Shown: positions 28,564-38,622, counted from the stretch's first letter. The stretch is 64,000 bases of DNA from CAVYXZ01 sp963772595 (GCA_963772595.1 CAVYXZ010000005.1:62001-126000); one strand, 5' to 3'. Notes: a model not told the origin generated them from the letters alone. Program-made: numbers and translations.

Positions 28564-29021
28564 TGCTGTCACTCGCGGTGCAGTCGGGGATCTATCAGCG
28601 GCGACCGTCAGGTCCGTGACTGTTTGTCCTGTTCTTGTCCGGTGAATATCTACGCGAAGTTGCTCTTGGTTGAGCGTGGAATAGGCATGTCGAAGCTGTA
28701 GAAATGCCTGGTTAGCGGAACCCCGGTCCCTCAGGTCCATCTCCCACCAGCCGACACACGGAAACGACGCTGATTCCGACCAGGTAGTTACTGCCTGGAA
28801 TTTTCTGTTTCGCGGGCGTGGGCTGGTTGTTCGCCATTTGAGCGGGTGCATCTGGCGATGAGCGCTGGCGCGATGTACGCGACAAAGCCGCTGAGCTTGA
28901 TACGGGATTATGTCGTCGAAGCGATGCCCCGGATCGCCTGCTGCTGGCACTGAGTTGATCGCGGCGGCAGGTATCTGTTGCACAAAGCGCTGGTGCGCGC
29001 TAAAAACGCCATCATATCTGA
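28564..29021. other. Intergenic stretch after the carotenoid operon
   Basis: About 460 bp. The minus strand is open for some 150 codons over 28510-28983, but the sequence (for example FPCVGWWEMDLRDRGSANQA) has no family likeness I recognise and overlaps the end of the cyclase gene. I treat it as non-coding or decayed. Confidence 0.35.
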
Positions 29022-29231
29022 TTGAGAGAAGGATGGACTCCCATCAACGATATACAGGACAAGCTCTTATTCACGCCCGGTCCGCTCAGCATCAGTGCAG
29101 CGATCAAGCAGGCCCAACTGCGCGACCTGGACGGCGCATCGCGCAGATGGCGCGCAGTGCATTCACTGACCCTGGAACCCAGCCTAGCTTGGTTTTGCTG
29201 TCGTGGCGATGCCCTCGGCCCTGCTAACTAG
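29022..29231 (+). pseudogene. Remnant of a 2-aminoethylphosphonate aminotransferase N-terminus
   Basis: A 69-codon stretch reads NDIQDKLLFTPGPLSISAAI followed by KQAQLRDLDGASR. That resembles the conserved start of PhnW-type aminotransferases (DKLLFTPGPLTTSxTVKxAMLRDxGSRD). Similarity stops after about 35 residues and no aminotransferase body follows, so this would be a decayed fragment. Recognition is by eye only. Confidence 0.45.
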
Positions 29232-29367
29232 CAGCAGTGTGTTCCAGTAGTTGATGAAGACCAGCAAAAACAAGTCCGTCATCACAGGCACCGGCGCTTG
29301 CCCATGACACCCTGGAGAGGCTATCTCACACCTGGCGCGAAACAGCCGTCATCACCTTCGTCCCTGG

Positions 29368-30030
29368 TTACGAGAGATCGTCTTTCCCCAGCCCCGCCTC
29401 ACGGGCTTTGATGATGGCTTCGCTGCGTGTGGCGACCTGGAGCTTGCTGAAAATGTTGGAGACCTGATTGCGGACGGTTTTCGGACTCAGAACGAGCTTC
29501 TCAGCAATCGCGTTATTGGTCAGGCCCTGCGCCAGCAGTTCCAGGATCTCGCCTTCGCGCGGCGTGAGATCAGGAAAAGGCGCATCAGGCGCGCTCGTCT
29601 GACCCCGCGCAAAGTAACGCATCATCTGCTCGGCGACACCGGGGCTGAAGATGACCTCGCCATTGGCGACCGCACGAACCGCCCGTAAGGTCTCGTCTCC
29701 CTGTGCGCCCTTGAGCAGATAACCGCGTGCCCCGGCTTGCATCGCCGTGAACACGGTATCATCGTCGAACATCGTAATGATGAGGACCGCCGTGTCCGTC
29801 CTATCTGCGGTGATCCGCCGCGCGGCTTCAATGCCGTTCAAGCCCGGCATGGTCACATCCATCAGCACGACATCAGGCTGTAAGGCCTGCGCCATCTGCA
29901 CCGATTCCTCGCCGTTCTCAGCTTCGGCCAGCACCTGCATATCCGGCTGCGATTCCAGCAGTGCGCGCAGCCCGAAGCGAAACACAGGATGATCGTCGGC
30001 AATGAGCACGCGGATTCGTTGATTACTCAC
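29368..30030 (-). CDS. NarL/FixJ-family response regulator
   Basis: 220 residues from the GTG at 30030, which overlaps the kinase gene end by eight bases. The receiver domain starts IRVLIADDHPVFRFGLRALL and has the phosphoacceptor Asp in PDVVLMDVTMPGLNG. The C-terminal LuxR-type helix-turn-helix is LTPREGEILELLAQGLTNNA followed by KTVRNQVSNIFSKLQV. Coupled to the adjacent histidine kinase, it forms a two-component system. Its targets cannot be read from the sequence; the cupredoxin-like gene just upstream of the kinase is a candidate. Confidence 0.93.
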   Translation of the reverse strand: MSNQRIRVLIADDHPVFRFGLRALLESQPDMQVLAEAENGEESVQMAQALQPDVVLMDVTMPGLNGIEAARRITADRTDTAVLIITMFDDDTVFTAMQAGARGYLLKGAQGDETLRAVRAVANGEVIFSPGVAEQMMRYFARGQTSAPDAPFPDLTPREGEILELLAQGLTNNAIAEKLVLSPKTVRNQVSNIFSKLQVATRSEAIIKAREAGLGKDDLS

Positions 30031-32141
30031 CGTAGCCCTCCAGTGGCAGCCTGGCCTGGACCTGCGTTCCACCTTCCGGCAGCGATTCGATTGTGTACTG
30101 CCCGTTCAACTCCGTAGTACGCTCTTTCATCGCCTGGAGTCCGACCCCGGAACGGTGATCCTGCGCGAGACCACGACCGTTATCGCGCACCTCGATCAAA
30201 ATATAGCCGTCGGTGCAAAACAGGCGCAAGGTGCAGAGTGTGGCTTCCGCGTGGCGAAGCACATTGGTCATAGCCTCCTGCGCAATACGATAAACAGCCG
30301 TTTCAACAGCAGCGGGAAGGTCTGGCAGCGTTCCGGGTATATCGAAGCTGAAGCGCAGATCGCCGGTTTCATAGCGAGCGGCGCTCTGTTGCAGCGCACC
30401 GGTCAGCCCCAGGTCGTCCAGCGCGGGCGGGCGCAAGTCATAGATCAGGCGGCGCACATCAAGGATCGCTTCCTGCGCCTGCGATTTGAGCGATTCCAGC
30501 AAAGCCTGCGCTTTCTCCGGTTGAGCTGGCATAAGCTGGACGACCGCTTCCAGGCCCAGCGTCTGGCTGGCAAGCTGCGGCCCCAGCCCATCGTGCAGAT
30601 CCCGCCGCAAGCGCCGCCGTTCTTCCTCACGGGCACTGACAATACGCTGGCGCGACCGCCGCAGTTCAGCGGATAACTGGACCGCGCGCACAGTCGTGGC
30701 CGTGAGCGCCGCAATGGTCGCCAGCAGGTCCTGTTCATAGCGGTTGAACTGCTCCTGCGGCCCACGTGGGGCCACTACCAGATGCCCGAAGGTCTCCTTC
30801 TGGTAGGTCAGGGGGATCGTCAGCACCTGATCCGGTTCCGCTCCCCAGACCGCGACCGCTCTCATCTCGTCATCGTCGTCGGGCAGCCTGATGGCAACAT
30901 GCGGAATCTTGAGCGTGTCGGCGATGGTCTGCACCATATCTGGCAGGATGCTCGCTGAGGTATCAGCACTTTCCAGATGATGCGCCAGCCGGGTCAACAC
31001 GGCTGCCGGATCGTCGCGCTCGCCGTAGAGCAGCCGGTTCACAACCTGTTCCATGTGATTGCGCAGCGGTTGGAACAAAACCGCAATGACCCCGGTTGCC
31101 AGCAGCCCGCTCAGCGTGCCCGTGCGTGTCTGGAAAACCGCGCCCAGTCCTTCGACGATGACGACGTACATCGCCACAATCAGCGCGGTGAGAACTCCCG
31201 TAAACCAGCGTGCGGTTGATGATGATGTCGATGTCCCATAATCTGTGGCGGACGATAGCAATGCCACAGGTCACGGGAACGACAAAGATGAGCAGTGAGG
31301 GAAAGATATAGGTCAGCCAGACCGTTTGTGATGGGTCCGGCGACAGCAGGTAAATCAGGTAGATCACGCCCAGGAACGATACTGTCACCAGGGCCGCATA
31401 AGCCAGCCATTTCATCTGGACCCGTTCGATGCCGGTGGAGCGTCGAAAGCGGATGAGCACCGCCAGGAGACTGCCCAAACCGCCGATGGCAAGCAGCACT
31501 GTGTAGACCCCCGCCAGCCCTTCCAGGAAACGTTCGCTGCCCTGGATGCCTGCCGGATTGGTCTGTGTAATGCCCCACTGGGGCACAGGTCCCGGATGGA
31601 AGCCGGTCAACATGCCGCAAATCAAGCCCAGCAGCGTGATGATGGTTACGATCCGCCATCGGGGCGAAAGCAGTTTGCCATCAGGAAAGTATAAGAGAAT
31701 CAAGGTGTAGGGCAGGACCTGGATAGGCCACCAGATCACGTTATTCAGCAGAATGGCGAGGTTCAGCAGCGTGTCAGGGTTGCCGGTGAGCACATCCTGG
31801 TCAAAAGCGACGTAGCCTTTGACGAGCAACTGGAAGCCTGCTGTCAAGCCGACGATCATAATCAACCAGCCGACCGTGTTGCGCGGTTGATGCTTGAGAA
31901 TCAGCAGGCCCAGCCAGCCAAAAACCAGCGCGATAAAGGGATGCATATAGAGATGGGTTGGCAGGTTGACCCTGCCCCCATTGGCGATAAAGGACGCCGC
32001 CAGCATACTCAGCCCCAGCAGCAGCATGGCGACGTTGAGCCAGGTCAAGGTTCGAGCAATAGCGATTTGCCTGAGCGACTGGCGTTCAGACAGGTTGATA
32101 CTCAGACCGACTGTATCCATCCTTTGCCTGATTTCGCTCAT
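30023..32141 (-). CDS. Membrane sensor histidine kinase, HisKA_3 type (one frameshift)
   Basis: About 705 codons with one shift near 31210, where NRTLVYGS continues as TALIVAMYVVIVEGLG. The N-terminal 330 residues contain about eight to nine membrane helices (LTWLNVAMLLLGLSMLAASF, HPFIALVFGWLGLLILKHQP and others). A GAF-like segment follows (TSASILPDMVQTIADTLKIP). The dimerisation domain has the phospho-His in EERRRLRRDLHDGLGPQLAS, and the HATPase domain shows YRIAQEAMTNVLRHAEA and VRDNGRGL. It is paired with the downstream NarL-type regulator. No known ligand domain is seen; the membrane part may be the sensor. Confidence 0.88.
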
Positions 32142-32208
32142 CGAGTGTCTGTCATTAAGAATATACCATGTGCATGGATCCGGTACTCAGTTCTGATCAG
32201 AATATCGT

Positions 32209-33054
32209 TCAGGCTACGGTGAAGATTTGCATCATCCCGTGCGCCATGTGCGGCGCAAAATCGCCGTTGATGTCCGGCAGGCCGCAGATGATCGCATAGC
32301 TACCGGGTTCCAGATCAATCGTCACCCAGGACTGTGTCCCGACACCGATAGGTGCCCAGAAGAAGACAGGCTCATAAGACGATTGATCGCCGCCTGCCGG
32401 GTCCGCCGACAAAATCGCATCGTGCATTTCCTGCAAGGTGGTGTCATCCGGTATGCGTATAATCGACATCTCGTGGAACTGCTCTCCAAAATTTCTCAGG
32501 TTCCAGACCTGGGGACCGGCCTCGATCTGAGCAGGAACACCGAAGGCAAAATCGACCATCGCCAGGGTGACATCGGCTTCGGGCGGCTCCGGTTGTTCCA
32601 TATCGTTCTCAACGACGGTGAAAGGAAGCGGCATCGCGCTGCCATCAAACGTCAGGATCAGGTAGTCACCGGGAAGCAGATCCGTGACAAAACTGAGGCT
32701 TTCGCCGTTCGGCACCGATGTCCCACCGTAGGTAGTCACGAGAAACACACCGGCCATCGGGTCATCTGAGGACTGGCTGGCAAAGAAATCGTCCATCGTG
32801 ACTCCATCGTTCAAGCGGGCAAAGATCGGTGTAAAGGCGGCCTCACCGAGGCTGTTGTCGATGGTGATGTTCACCAGGCCCGCAGAAATTTCTGACGGGA
32901 AATCGATGCCATCCTCTGTTGTGGTGACGGTGACGGAAGGGATTTCCGTAGCCGATTGCGCGACCGCAATGCCGTTGAACAGCAGCATCAGGCTGAGGGC
33001 GGATAGCAATGCGATGTACCGCTGGAAGCTGCGACTATCTATTGACTTCAACAT
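32209..33054 (-). CDS. Secreted cupredoxin-like protein
   Basis: 281 residues with a signal peptide (IALLSALSLMLLFNGIAVAQ). Two similar beta-domains follow: about 35-150 (SVTVTTTEDGIDFPSEISAG) and about 155-281 (VDFAFGVPAQIEAGPQVWNL). The second ends with GSYAIICGLPDINGDFAPHM and AHGMMQIFTVA, which places Cys, His and Met where type 1 copper ligands lie in cupredoxins, with HEMS upstream. It is probably a periplasmic or surface copper/electron-transfer-like protein, but copper binding is inferred from these residues only. A MITE-like element lies 58 bp upstream. Confidence 0.65.
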   Translation of the reverse strand: MLKSIDSRSFQRYIALLSALSLMLLFNGIAVAQSATEIPSVTVTTTEDGIDFPSEISAGLVNITIDNSLGEAAFTPIFARLNDGVTMDDFFASQSSDDPMAGVFLVTTYGGTSVPNGESLSFVTDLLPGDYLILTFDGSAMPLPFTVVENDMEQPEPPEADVTLAMVDFAFGVPAQIEAGPQVWNLRNFGEQFHEMSIIRIPDDTTLQEMHDAILSADPAGGDQSSYEPVFFWAPIGVGTQSWVTIDLEPGSYAIICGLPDINGDFAPHMAHGMMQIFTVA

Positions 33055-33112
33055 GACAAACTCCTTTGCTTATGTACTCGTTATTTAGATATCGACATGC
33101 CACTAGCATCGA

Positions 33113-33300
33113 CTAGGGCGTGTCTGAAAAGTCCTGAGCTACACCCCCATCCCCGGCCCTTCCCCGATTTCGAGGGAAGGGAGCAACCCCACGTTGAGGA
33201 TTTGAAGTCCCTCTCTGAATTCGGGGAGGGATTTAGGGAGGCGTAGCGTGGACTGTGCCGATAGTTAGCCCGTTTCTATTAGTTTGCAGACACCCCCTAG
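33113..33300. mobile_element. 188-bp MITE-like element
   Basis: Both ends carry 19-bp imperfect terminal inverted repeats: CTAGGGCGTGTCTGAAAAG on the left and, inverted, CTAGGGGGTGTCTGCAAAC on the right (16 of 19 match). Both termini are CTAG. There is no coding capacity. The interior has a CCCCATCCCCGGCCCTTCCC block and a matching GGGGAGGG block; shortened relatives occur at 53396-53463 and 60013-60067. The right end supplies the TAG stop of the neighbouring membrane-protein gene. Confidence 0.65.
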
Positions 33301-33725
33301 TTGGACTGCTTTAGTGCCCCATATTGGGAAATGCCCGCTGCTGTATTTTCAAGCGGTTCGCGCGCCGCTTTCCATGCGCCGACCTCCATCGAGACGGCAA
33401 TGCCGAAGAGCACCAGCGCCAGGATCGGATGTAAGGCGGCCACAAAGGCCACCGAATTGCGCAGAAACAGGATCATGACCATCGTGGTGAAAACGATGAA
33501 ACTCAGCCAGCTCAAGCGCTTCATTGAGGCGGACATGCGCCCCAGATAGGCCAGAGCGATCAGCAGCAGGGTGGGGACGCCAAGTAACTGCCCGAAGTTA
33601 ATGTGCTTATCCATGCTGGGCTGATTGGCGACCATGGTCAGGCCGACAAAGTAGACCTGGCTCACAATACTGAGGAGAAACAGACTGGCAATGACGAGAT
33701 AGAGCTGACGCGCCGTTTTCTTCAT
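33297..33725 (-). CDS. Small four-helix membrane protein, DUF6220-like
   Basis: 142 residues from the ATG at 33725, preceded by GGAGG with a five-base gap; a longer ATG at 33737 sits in the ribosome site. Four hydrophobic helices are seen (LYLVIASLFLLSIVSQVYFV; LLGVPTLLLIALAYLG; LSFIVFTTMVMILFL; LHPILALVLFGIAVSMEVGA). A conserved His follows the first helix (MDKHINFGQLLG). The layout recalls DUF6220 proteins; function unknown. The stop codon lies in the terminal repeat of the adjacent MITE-like element, so the original C-terminus may have been altered by insertion. Confidence 0.7.
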   Translation of the reverse strand: MKKTARQLYLVIASLFLLSIVSQVYFVGLTMVANQPSMDKHINFGQLLGVPTLLLIALAYLGRMSASMKRLSWLSFIVFTTMVMILFLRNSVAFVAALHPILALVLFGIAVSMEVGAWKAAREPLENTAAGISQYGALKQSN

Positions 33726-34184
33726 AACTCCCTCCAATAGCTTATTCAGGTAATGAATTGGTCCTCCTCATACCATACAGACTCCACTATGGCGCGTCAT
33801 GAGGCGCGCGTCCCGATGACATGGGACAATATGTCCCGACTTTGTCGTCCGCTTCATAGCTGAATCTCCTCTCCATCCGATGGCGAGGGGATTTGAAAAG
33901 CTGTCCTGAGCCGTCGTTCACGCCTTCAGTGAAGCGGAACAGAGACCGTGCCGCCGGACTCGGTTTCGCCAGCTCATCCTGTTGAGCGGTTCTTCAGCTT
34001 TCATCGTCACAAATCAAAAGCAGCGGGCGCGGAGATGGATCTCCGCTCCCGCTGTTTGATCTTTATTATCCTCGTTGATGATTCGGCCTGTCTTGCGTTC
34101 CCCTGAGTGCCGGGTTATGTTGGTTTTTCAGCCCATTGTAGCGATACTTACTGTGGGTGTTGTTAAACCGCAAAAGGACAAAAT
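33726..34184. promoter_or_regulatory. Divergent intergenic region with palindrome at 33823-33837 and hairpin at 34022-34053
   Basis: About 460 bp. At 33823-33837 a perfect inverted repeat GGGACA-ATA-TGTCCC is flanked by further GTCCC units (33810 and 33834), an operator-like pattern about 100 bp before the membrane-protein gene. At 34022-34053 a strong stem (AGCGGG.GCGGAGAT / ATCTCCGC.CCCGCT) has an A-rich left flank and T-rich right flank, as in a bidirectional terminator, although neither flanking gene reads into it. Confidence 0.5.
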
Positions 34185-35786
34185 ATGAATCGCAACGATA
34201 CCTCAAAAGCAATTGAGAATGGAAAGACTGCCTTAGGCATTGAGTTTGGCTCGACGCGGATCAAGGCAATCCTCATTGACGAGCATTATGCGCCCATCGC
34301 TTCCGGGAGTTATGAATGGGAAAACCGATACGAGAACGGGTTTTGGACCTATCACCTGGATGAAATCTGGACGGGCTTGCAAGCCTGCTACAGTGCGCTG
34401 CGCGATCAAGTCGCGCAAGAATACGATGTATCACTCGAAACACTGGGCGCGATTGGCTTTAGCGGCATGATGCACGGCTATATGCCATTTGATGAGTCTG
34501 GGAATTTGCTTGTCCCATTTCGGACATGGCGTAACACGACCACCGGTCAGGCGGCGAAATCACTGACGGAGCTGTTTCAATTCAATATCCCCCTGCGCTG
34601 GAGCATCGCCCATCTTTATCAGGCCCTCTTGAACCAGGAACCCCATGTCGCAAATATTGCCCATTTGACGACACTGGCAGGCTATGTCCATTGGCGTCTG
34701 ACCGGGGAAAAGGTGATGGGTGTGGGGGAAGCATCCGGCATGTTCCCCATTGACAGCCAGATCAATGACTTCGACGCAAGCAAGCTCAGCTTGTTCAATG
34801 AGCGGCTCAAAGAAGCCAATGTGTCGTGGACATTGCAGGATATTCTTCCTACGGTGCTTGCAGCCGGTGAATCGGCTGGAGTTCTGACCGAAGAAGGGGT
34901 CAGATTATTAGACAGTTCGGGAACACTCAAAGCCGGGATTCCGCTGTGTCCGCCTGAAGGCGATGCGGGGACGGGGATGGTGGCGACCAATAGTGTTGCC
35001 GAACGCACAGGCAATGTCTCGGCGGGCACCTCTGCCTTTGCCATGATTGTGCTGGAGAAGAAACTCTCCAAACTGCATCCCGAAATTGATATGGTGACGA
35101 CCCCTTCAGGCAGTCCGGTGGCGATGGTGCATACCAATACCTGCACATCGGATCTCGACGCCTGGGTGGCCTTGTTCCGAGAGTTCCTGGATGCGCTGGG
35201 GATCGACCTTGAACAATCCAGGCTCTTCGGCACCTTATATCAGCAAGCCCTCGCAGCTGACGCGGACGGTGGTGGATTGTTGGCATTTAACTATGTGGCC
35301 GGTGAACCGATCACGGGCTTTGACGAGGGGCGGCCCTTATTCGCCCGCAGCCCTGAAAGTCAGTTTAATCTGGCGAACTTCATGCGGACGCATCTCTATG
35401 CTTCGCTTGGCACCCTGAAAATTGGCATGGACATCCTGTTTGAAGAAGAAAACGTCCAGATTGACCAGATCTTAGGGCATGGCGGCTTCTTCAAGACCCC
35501 TGAGGTCGGTCAGCGAATGATGGCCGCCGCACTGGGCGTGCCCGTTGCCGTGATGGAGACCGCCGGGGAAGGCGGCGCATGGGGGATTGCCCTGCTGGCA
35601 GCATATATGCTGAAGCGGTCAGACGATGAATCACTGGCAGGGTTCCTCTCTGAGAAAGTCTTTGCCAGCGAAAACAGCCTGACCGTCCAGCCTGATGCGC
35701 AAGATGTCGCGGGATTCCTCGCGTTTATGGAACGCTACAAGGCCGGGTTGAGTATTCAACGCGCGGCTGTCGAGTCGCTCAGTTAG
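34185..35786 (+). CDS. FGGY-family carbohydrate kinase
   Basis: 533 residues, intact. The N-terminal phosphate-binding region reads ALGIEFGSTRIKAILID. The family-specific blocks IGFSGMMHGYMPFDESGNLL, VPFRTWRNTTTGQAAK and RWSIAHLYQALLNQEPHV follow. The C-terminal ATP-binding part has PPEGDAGTGMVATNSVAERT, GNVSAGTSAFAM and AGEGGAWGIALLAAYML. FGGY kinases phosphorylate ketoses or polyols; this subgroup is annotated as xylulokinase-like in other bacteria but its substrate is not established. It stands at the head of a rare-sugar gene cluster with a second FGGY kinase, isomerase and split transketolase. Confidence 0.9.
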   Translation: MNRNDTSKAIENGKTALGIEFGSTRIKAILIDEHYAPIASGSYEWENRYENGFWTYHLDEIWTGLQACYSALRDQVAQEYDVSLETLGAIGFSGMMHGYMPFDESGNLLVPFRTWRNTTTGQAAKSLTELFQFNIPLRWSIAHLYQALLNQEPHVANIAHLTTLAGYVHWRLTGEKVMGVGEASGMFPIDSQINDFDASKLSLFNERLKEANVSWTLQDILPTVLAAGESAGVLTEEGVRLLDSSGTLKAGIPLCPPEGDAGTGMVATNSVAERTGNVSAGTSAFAMIVLEKKLSKLHPEIDMVTTPSGSPVAMVHTNTCTSDLDAWVALFREFLDALGIDLEQSRLFGTLYQQALAADADGGGLLAFNYVAGEPITGFDEGRPLFARSPESQFNLANFMRTHLYASLGTLKIGMDILFEEENVQIDQILGHGGFFKTPEVGQRMMAAALGVPVAVMETAGEGGAWGIALLAAYMLKRSDDESLAGFLSEKVFASENSLTVQPDAQDVAGFLAFMERYKAGLSIQRAAVESLS

Positions 35787-36066
35787 CGAAGCGAGCCAGC
35801 CAGTACGCAAACAAGCGCGCTGGCGATGCGAATCAACTGCGCAGCCGGAACGCAGCCTCTGATCTGGTCAGGGAGGCGCTGCATAGTCGTCGCACTCTTT
35901 ATTGGGTTATCTCGTAACGGCGTTGACCACTCACGCAGGTCAGTTCATTCCTGTGAGTTGTTCACAGCCCTGAGTGTCTCAATTTGACATTTCTTTACAG
36001 CCTGTCTATCATCGCGTGAAAATAATATGCATGTTGAATATATATTCAAAGATGGGGAGGACAGCC

Positions 36067-37593
36067 GTGTCCGGCAACATTGAACGTTGGGACTACTTTG
36101 AATTAATTCTGGACGCGCAGGCACCGGGTAATCCCTTCCTGGAGGTCGAGTTCGAAGCCGAATTTAGCCTCGCACATCGGATAATCAAGGTGATGGGCTT
36201 CTATGACGGTGGGGACAGCTACCGGGTCCGTTTCATGCCGGATATGGAGGGCACATGGCGTTATGTGACGCACAGCACTCTGGAAGCCCTTGATGGTCAA
36301 AAAGGCGAGTTCACCTGTGTACCCGCCACTGGCAGTAATCATGGCCCCGTGCGTGTTGTCGATCCCTATCATTTCGCCTATGAAGATGGCACGCCGTATC
36401 ACCCCGTTGGCACGACCTGCTACGTCTGGAATCATCAGGGTGATGCCCTGGAAACCCAGACCATAAAGACCTTGAAGGATGCGCCCTTTAACAAGATGCG
36501 AATGTGCGTCTTCCCCAAGCGGTACGTCTTCAATAAGAATGAGCCGCCGTGTTACCCCTTTGAAGGCGAGGTCAAACGCCAATGGGATAACTCGATGCTG
36601 GATGATTACAAAACACAAGCTCCACCCGAAGGCTGGGATTTTGAGCGTTTCAACCCTGAGTACTTCCGCAAACTTGAACAACATATCCTTGATCTGCGTG
36701 AGCTTGGCGTCGAGGCTGATCTGATCGTCTTTCATCCCTATGACTTCGGTGCCTGGGGCTTTGACCGGATGCCTGCGGCGGTCAATGATCGCTACCTGAG
36801 ATATTTGACGGCAAGGATTTCGGCATTCCGCAATGTCTGGTGGTCCTTTGCCAATGAATTTGACCTGATGTTCGAGCTTGACCTGAATGACTGGGATCAT
36901 TTCTTCAAGCTGGTCCAGGCCAATGATCCCTACGATCATCTGCGCTCGATTTATAACTGCCGGGTATTCTACGATCACACGAAGCCCTGGGTGACCCACG
37001 CGAGTGTGCAGAGTTCCGACCTGCTCACGATGCCGGAGTGGCTGCTGGAGTACAAGAAACCGGTCGTGGTCGATGAATGTGGCTATGAAGGCGACATTCC
37101 GCGCACCTGGGGATCGCTTTCAGCCGAGAATCTGGTCGAGTTTTTCTGGCTCGGCTTTGCCTGCGGTGGCTATGTGGGCCATGGCGAAACCTATTGGAAC
37201 GAGGACGAGATTCTCTGGTGGTCGAAGGGCGGCGCGCTGCACGGTGATAGTCCGCCACGAATTGCGTTTCTGCGCCAGATTATCGAAGCCGTACCGCAGC
37301 CGGGCCTGTTCCCCTATACAGACCAGGCCGAGCGGCGCGACGTCATCGTAGAAGGGGCGAACAAGGGCATGGCCTGCGGGCATCATGGCGAGGACTACTA
37401 CCTGGTTTACCTGGCCCGGCATCAGCCGCGTTTCCGCCACTTCAACCTGCCTGCGGGCAGCAGCTATCGCATCGACATCCTTGACACCTGGAACATGACT
37501 ATCGACTGTGCTGCCGATGCGGCGTCCGGCTATGTGGAAGTTGAACTGCCCCGCAAGAAATATCTGGCGATCAGAGTCGTGCGCAACTCCTGA
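36067..37593 (+). CDS. DUF5060/DUF4038-like glycoside hydrolase with DUF5605 C-terminus
   Basis: 508 residues from the GTG at 36067, supported by GGGGAGG seven bases upstream; an upstream ATG at 35974 has no such site. Residues 1-95 form a DUF5060-like beta-domain (ERWDYFELILDAQAPGNPFL). A TIM barrel follows with PFNKMRMCVFPKRYVF, LIVFHPYDFGAWGFDRM, a putative acid/base Glu in VWWSFANEFDLMFEL and a nucleophile Glu in PVVVDECGYEGDIPRTWGS. The last 80 residues are a beta-domain (VYLARHQPRFRHFNLP region). No signal peptide, so it should act in the cytoplasm. Related DUF4038 enzymes include GH140 apiosidases, a hint but not proof. Confidence 0.8.
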   Translation: MSGNIERWDYFELILDAQAPGNPFLEVEFEAEFSLAHRIIKVMGFYDGGDSYRVRFMPDMEGTWRYVTHSTLEALDGQKGEFTCVPATGSNHGPVRVVDPYHFAYEDGTPYHPVGTTCYVWNHQGDALETQTIKTLKDAPFNKMRMCVFPKRYVFNKNEPPCYPFEGEVKRQWDNSMLDDYKTQAPPEGWDFERFNPEYFRKLEQHILDLRELGVEADLIVFHPYDFGAWGFDRMPAAVNDRYLRYLTARISAFRNVWWSFANEFDLMFELDLNDWDHFFKLVQANDPYDHLRSIYNCRVFYDHTKPWVTHASVQSSDLLTMPEWLLEYKKPVVVDECGYEGDIPRTWGSLSAENLVEFFWLGFACGGYVGHGETYWNEDEILWWSKGGALHGDSPPRIAFLRQIIEAVPQPGLFPYTDQAERRDVIVEGANKGMACGHHGEDYYLVYLARHQPRFRHFNLPAGSSYRIDILDTWNMTIDCAADAASGYVEVELPRKKYLAIRVVRNS

Positions 37594-37624
37594 TTCAGGC
37601 CGGATACAGCAAGGATCGATAATC

Positions 37625-38622
37625 ATGCCTGGTCCGAATAGAGCTTCATCTGCCGAAGAGCTGCGACTGATTTCAAAAGTGGCCTATCTATACTACAAGC
37701 AGCACCAGAAGCAATCCGACATTGCCAGGCAGTTGGATCTTTCGCAAGCCACCGTCTCGCGGATTCTCAAGCGAGCCGAGGATGAGGCGATTGTTCGCAT
37801 CACCGTCAGTATGCCCACCGGTGTATACGCCCAGCTTGAAAGTGACCTGTGCGCGCAGTATGGACTCAAAACAGCCATCGTCGTTCATTGTGATGACGAA
37901 AGCGACGAGGTAATTTTCGATCATATTGGCAGCGCCGCCGCCTATTATGTCGAAACCACGCTCAGCAAAAATGAGGTGGTGGGGCTGTCCTCCTGGAGTT
38001 CAACGCTGCTGGAGATGGTCAACGCCATGCAGCCGCTGGCAAAAGCAACCCACGCTAAGGTGGTTCAGAGCCTGGGCGGCGTAGGAAACCCATCGGCCAA
38101 CATTTAGCTTCACGCATTACCGAACGCTTTGCCAATCTCGTCCAGGGCGAAGCGATTTATTTGCCTGCCCCCGGTGTTGCGAGTTCCGTACAAATGCGCG
38201 ATGAACTCACGCAAGATCCTTTTGTGCAGCAGGCGGTGGACCTGTTCGATCATGTGACCCTGGCGCTGGTGGGCATCGGCAGTATTGAACCCTCCAAGCT
38301 GCTCATGAGCAGCGGTAACGTATTCACCGCTGAGGAATTGTCGATGCTCAAGGAACGTGGGGCCGTGGGCGATATGTTCTTACGGTTTTTTGACCGGCAG
38401 GGACAGCCTGTCCTCAGCCCATTGAACGACCGGGTCATCAGCATGTCTCTGGAGCAGCTTAAATGCGTCACGCGATCTGTGGGGATTGCCGGAGGGCCGC
38501 GCAAAACCGACGCTATTCGCGGCGCGATCAATGGCGGATGGATCAATGTCTTGATTACAGATCAGATGACTGGCACAGCGCCTGTTGAGCTGATTCAATT
38601 CGAGGAAAGGTCATGGATATAG
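37625..38622 (+). CDS. SorC/DeoR-family sugar-responsive regulator (one frameshift)
   Basis: About 332 codons. The N-terminal helix-turn-helix is RLISKVAYLYYKQHQKQSDI followed by LDLSQATVSRILKRAED. The SorC sugar-binding domain continues with VVGLSSWSSTLLEMVNAMQP and KVVQSLGGVGNPSA, then a frameshift near 38095 (probably one C lost from CCC), and resumes with EAIYLPAPGVASS, LALVGIGSIEPS and DRVISMSLEQL. Such regulators bind phosphorylated sugars and control catabolic operons. It lies between the hydrolase and the transketolase genes and its stop overlaps the latter by ten bases, so it probably regulates this operon. Confidence 0.85.

Noticed and set aside
28510..28983. A 157-codon open frame on the minus strand
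   Set aside because: It overlaps the end of the cyclase gene antisense and shows no recognisable domain; long open antisense frames are common in this GC-rich DNA.
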